Assembly: GCA_964550895.1 (NCBI GenBank)
Contig: CAZKAP010000009.1
Span: 1 to 64,000 of the forward strand
DNA: 64,000 nucleotides
Reading direction: 5' to 3'
DNA from: CAZKAP01 sp964550895
GTDB lineage: Bacteria > Bacteroidota > Bacteroidia > Flavobacteriales > Flavobacteriaceae
Within the stretch, counting starts at the first letter, position 1. The number at the start of each line of letters is the position of its first letter. The translations under genes were made by a program, and so were the position numbers. Below the pieces are notes generated by a model. It ran no database searches. It worked only from the letters and a program-made list of their open reading frames with translations, and had not been told where the DNA came from. Positions 62,173 through 64,000 of this stretch are shown here, one piece after another.

Positions 62173-63211
62173 ATGCCTCTACCCTGATGGTTCCGGAAAC
62201 CTGTTCCTTAAACTTGCTGGGACTTATCCCATACCTTGAGCGGAATATTTTGGAGAAATAGCTGCGGCTGCTAAACCCGACGCTGTACACCACCTGTGAT
62301 ACATTCATGTCGGTCTCTCTCAGGTAGTCCCTGGCGGCCTCCAATCTCACGTGTCGAATATACTCCGTTACCGTCCGCGTATACAGGAGTTTGAATCCTT
62401 CCTGTATCTTGGCCTGTGAAAGTCCAGACTCCCCGGCCAGCTCGTCCAGTCGGTAATTCCGGCCCGGATTCTTTACTATGCGCTTCGAAAGATCCCTTAT
62501 GATTTTGAGTTCCCGTTTCAGCAGCCGGGTGTTAAGTTTCCGCTGTCCGCGCTGCCATTCGTGGTCCTGTATCTGTTTGGAAAGAATCTGGTAAACCAGG
62601 CCCTCGATCTGCATGATTCGGATCATCCCCCTGGTACGGACCTTGCGTAACGCACCGATTTGATCAGCCAGTTTCAAATCGAAGCTGCCGTAGAACGAAA
62701 AATTATTCTCGTGGTCCAGATCGTGAAAAACCTCATACAGGCGGTTGTTAAGCTGTTCGACCCCATTGAGCCGCTTCTTTAGGAATTCACGACGTGTCAG
62801 CTGTATGAAGTTAATCGCTAAAAGCACCCCGGCAGGGAAATACAGGAGATGCTTTCCTCCCTTCTTACTGGTCAGTATAACCGACTGAAACTGTTCCAGC
62901 TTCCGAACCGAATCCTCTGGCTGAAAATCAAATCGGTGCCGGCAATAGCCTTTAAGGCAGTACACGAAGAATAAAGGATTGTAATAACTGGAATCGAGTT
63001 CCAGTACGGTCTCCTGATCAAAAGTAAGATTGTATTCCACCAGGTTCACACCCCAATCGAAGGGAATAAACCAAATATCCCCTTGGGCAATTGCTCCACC
63101 TAGTTTCAGGTGATGTTCGCCCCAGCGCTCCCGTAAACGCCCTCCCAATGCATCCTGCAGCTGCTGGATCATACCTGCTGTGGATTCCGCATCGATTTGG
63201 ATTCTGGTCAT
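62171..63211 (-). CDS. AraC-family transcriptional regulator
   Basis: A 346-residue regulator. The C-terminal AraC domain spans about residues 240-340 with YRLDELAGESGLSQAKIQEGFKLLY and VSQVVYSVGFSSRSYFSKIFRSRYG. The N-terminal 220 residues form a cupin-like sensor region with a cysteine pair (VYCLKGYCRHRF). It has no kinase or TPR domains. It ends against the terminator of the YtxH cassette. Regulated genes and ligand are not known; the gene downstream at 63370 is transcribed in the same direction but lies upstream of it. Confidence 0.9.
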   Translation of the reverse strand: MTRIQIDAESTAGMIQQLQDALGGRLRERWGEHHLKLGGAIAQGDIWFIPFDWGVNLVEYNLTFDQETVLELDSSYYNPLFFVYCLKGYCRHRFDFQPEDSVRKLEQFQSVILTSKKGGKHLLYFPAGVLLAINFIQLTRREFLKKRLNGVEQLNNRLYEVFHDLDHENNFSFYGSFDLKLADQIGALRKVRTRGMIRIMQIEGLVYQILSKQIQDHEWQRGQRKLNTRLLKRELKIIRDLSKRIVKNPGRNYRLDELAGESGLSQAKIQEGFKLLYTRTVTEYIRHVRLEAARDYLRETDMNVSQVVYSVGFSSRSYFSKIFRSRYGISPSKFKEQVSGTIRVEA

Positions 63212-63315
63212 ATCCGGTTGTACTTGGGGAGTAATTCGTGTATTCCCCGAGACTCGAAATTAACCTATTGTTCGGGTTTATGCAGTGATCGCACCCAAAT
63301 AGGCAAAAACCGTAC

Positions 63316-63348
63316 AAAAAAAGGACCTCCCGAAAGGGATGCCCTTTT
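63316..63348 (-). terminator. Terminator of the gene at 63370
   Basis: On the minus strand an imperfect 13-pair stem (AAAAGGGCATCCC with GGGAGGTCCTTTT) around TTTC ends in a run of T's. Confidence 0.85.
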
Positions 63349-63369
63349 GCCCGTCACCGGTGTGTTATG

Positions 63370-63876
63370 TTATTGCATGTAGTCGAATACATCGACCTGA
63401 AAAACATCATCATCAGAAGAATCTGTATAATAGAGTCCTGTCCTATCCACATAATTCAGGCTGTTGTCATCCACGTGAACGGCGAACCCGTCGCTGGTGG
63501 GTATCAATTCAAATCTGTCGCTGACCTGCTTTTTGTAGCGGATTACGATATACCGGTCGTAGGACGGATCTTTCATATTGCGAACGATCATCATCTTAGA
63601 CACCATTGCAGGAGTGTCCAGCCGATCCTGGTTAACCTTTTCCTTATCCTCTTTATCAAAACGGGAAACATAGTTGCGGTTTTCCAATACCGTTACTCTG
63701 TAAGGTATTAAGGTATTATTCCGCTTGATGGTAAACTGCCTGATGGTAACTGCGGTCATTTCGCCTGTGTTTCCCTCGATTTCATCGATGTCCATCTGGG
63801 CGCTGGCAGTGAGAGAAATCAAAGATACCAGGGCAAATAGTATTATTTTATAAAATTTAATGTACATGAATTTCAT
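63370..63876 (-). CDS. Small secreted protein of unknown function
   Basis: A 168-residue protein with a signal peptide (IILFALVSLISLTASAQ) and a mainly beta soluble part, with segments like IRQFTIKRNNTLIPYRVTVLEN and YDRYIVIRYKKQVSD. The acidic end (YYTDSSDDDVFQVDVFDYMQ) is notable. I do not recognise the family. It has its own terminator and lies 158 bases from the AraC gene. Confidence 0.7.
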   Translation of the reverse strand: MKFMYIKFYKIILFALVSLISLTASAQMDIDEIEGNTGEMTAVTIRQFTIKRNNTLIPYRVTVLENRNYVSRFDKEDKEKVNQDRLDTPAMVSKMMIVRNMKDPSYDRYIVIRYKKQVSDRFELIPTSDGFAVHVDDNSLNYVDRTGLYYTDSSDDDVFQVDVFDYMQ

Positions 63877-64000
63877 GGTAGTGTTTTAAATGAATATTTC
63901 TTTAGATTTAATACTGCACTGATAGGCTTGATCAGCGAATGAGGTGAATCAGATCATTTCTTGTTTTTTAGTTCACCATCAATATAATGTTCTAAATCCG

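Overview
The window reads as chromosomal DNA of a marine-type member of the Flavobacteriaceae (Bacteroidota) with base composition near half G+C by eye. Signs are Bacteroidota-typical protein families (2TM, DUF2141, DUF2807, DUF4870, DUF5074, DUF5117/5118, DUF6607, HmuY), many lipoproteins, candidate promoters of the TAnnTTTG (-7) type with weak ribosome binding sites, and loci for algal glucan use. The genus cannot be fixed from sequence reading alone; a Robiginitalea/Muricauda-like organism is an inference. No rRNA, tRNA, CRISPR, insertion sequence or phage was seen.

Layout. 1-2.0 kb: three neighbouring 2TM-domain genes, one fused to a LytS-type histidine kinase. 2.2-8.3 kb: housekeeping and stress genes (DUF2141, divergent dps/oxyR, a PBP4-like lipoprotein, nudK, an AIM24-like protein, a DUF4442 protein). 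8.3-11.9 kb: a PadR-controlled envelope-stress operon (DUF4870, PadR, PspC, DUF2807) with a clear operator and terminator. 12-16.8 kb: trxB, a TPR protein, a monooxygenase-like protein and a large zinc protease. 16.8-20.0 kb: a cobalamin riboswitch controlling a BtuB-like receptor and a BtuG-like beta-propeller lipoprotein. 20.2-22.8 kb: a protein of unknown function, ChrA and a VOC protein. 22.8-31.7 kb: a sugar region with a GH53 galactanase, an orphan response regulator, a possible 43-residue membrane protein, DUF418, a sodium/sugar symporter, a clan GH-A hydrolase and galactose mutarotase. 31.7-37.8 kb: a 2H phosphoesterase, then a heme/iron locus with two divergent operons (TonB receptor, HmuY and DoxX against DUF6607, an FMN-binding protein and a four-helix membrane protein). 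37.8-40.1 kb: nrdG-nrdD for anaerobic deoxyribonucleotide synthesis. 40.3-44.5 kb: a lipoprotein acetolactate decarboxylase, a histidine kinase, a lipoprotein and an M43 protease. 44.5-46.2 kb: tetR-alkB with a perfect palindromic operator. 46.2-57.9 kb: a seven-gene, one-direction beta-1,3-glucan (laminarin) cluster (three GH17, a GH149-like phosphorylase, an MFS transporter, GH30 and a further GH-A enzyme). 58.4-64 kb: a PhoD-like phosphatase lipoprotein, DinB, a YtxH/holin stress cassette, an AraC regulator and a small secreted protein.

How they may work together. The glucan cluster would cut laminarin oligosaccharides outside the cytoplasm (GH30, lipoprotein GH17, GH-A enzyme), import them through the MFS carrier and split them by phosphorolysis inside the cell. 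No SusC/SusD pair is in the window, so outer-membrane uptake must come from elsewhere. The best candidate for an undescribed system is the heme locus: surface capture by HmuY and its receptor facing an operon that joins a periplasmic FMN-binding domain to a membrane protein with an HxH motif and to DUF6607, suggesting flavin-driven reduction or release of heme iron. Functional statements are inferences from motifs and gene order; no database search was run.
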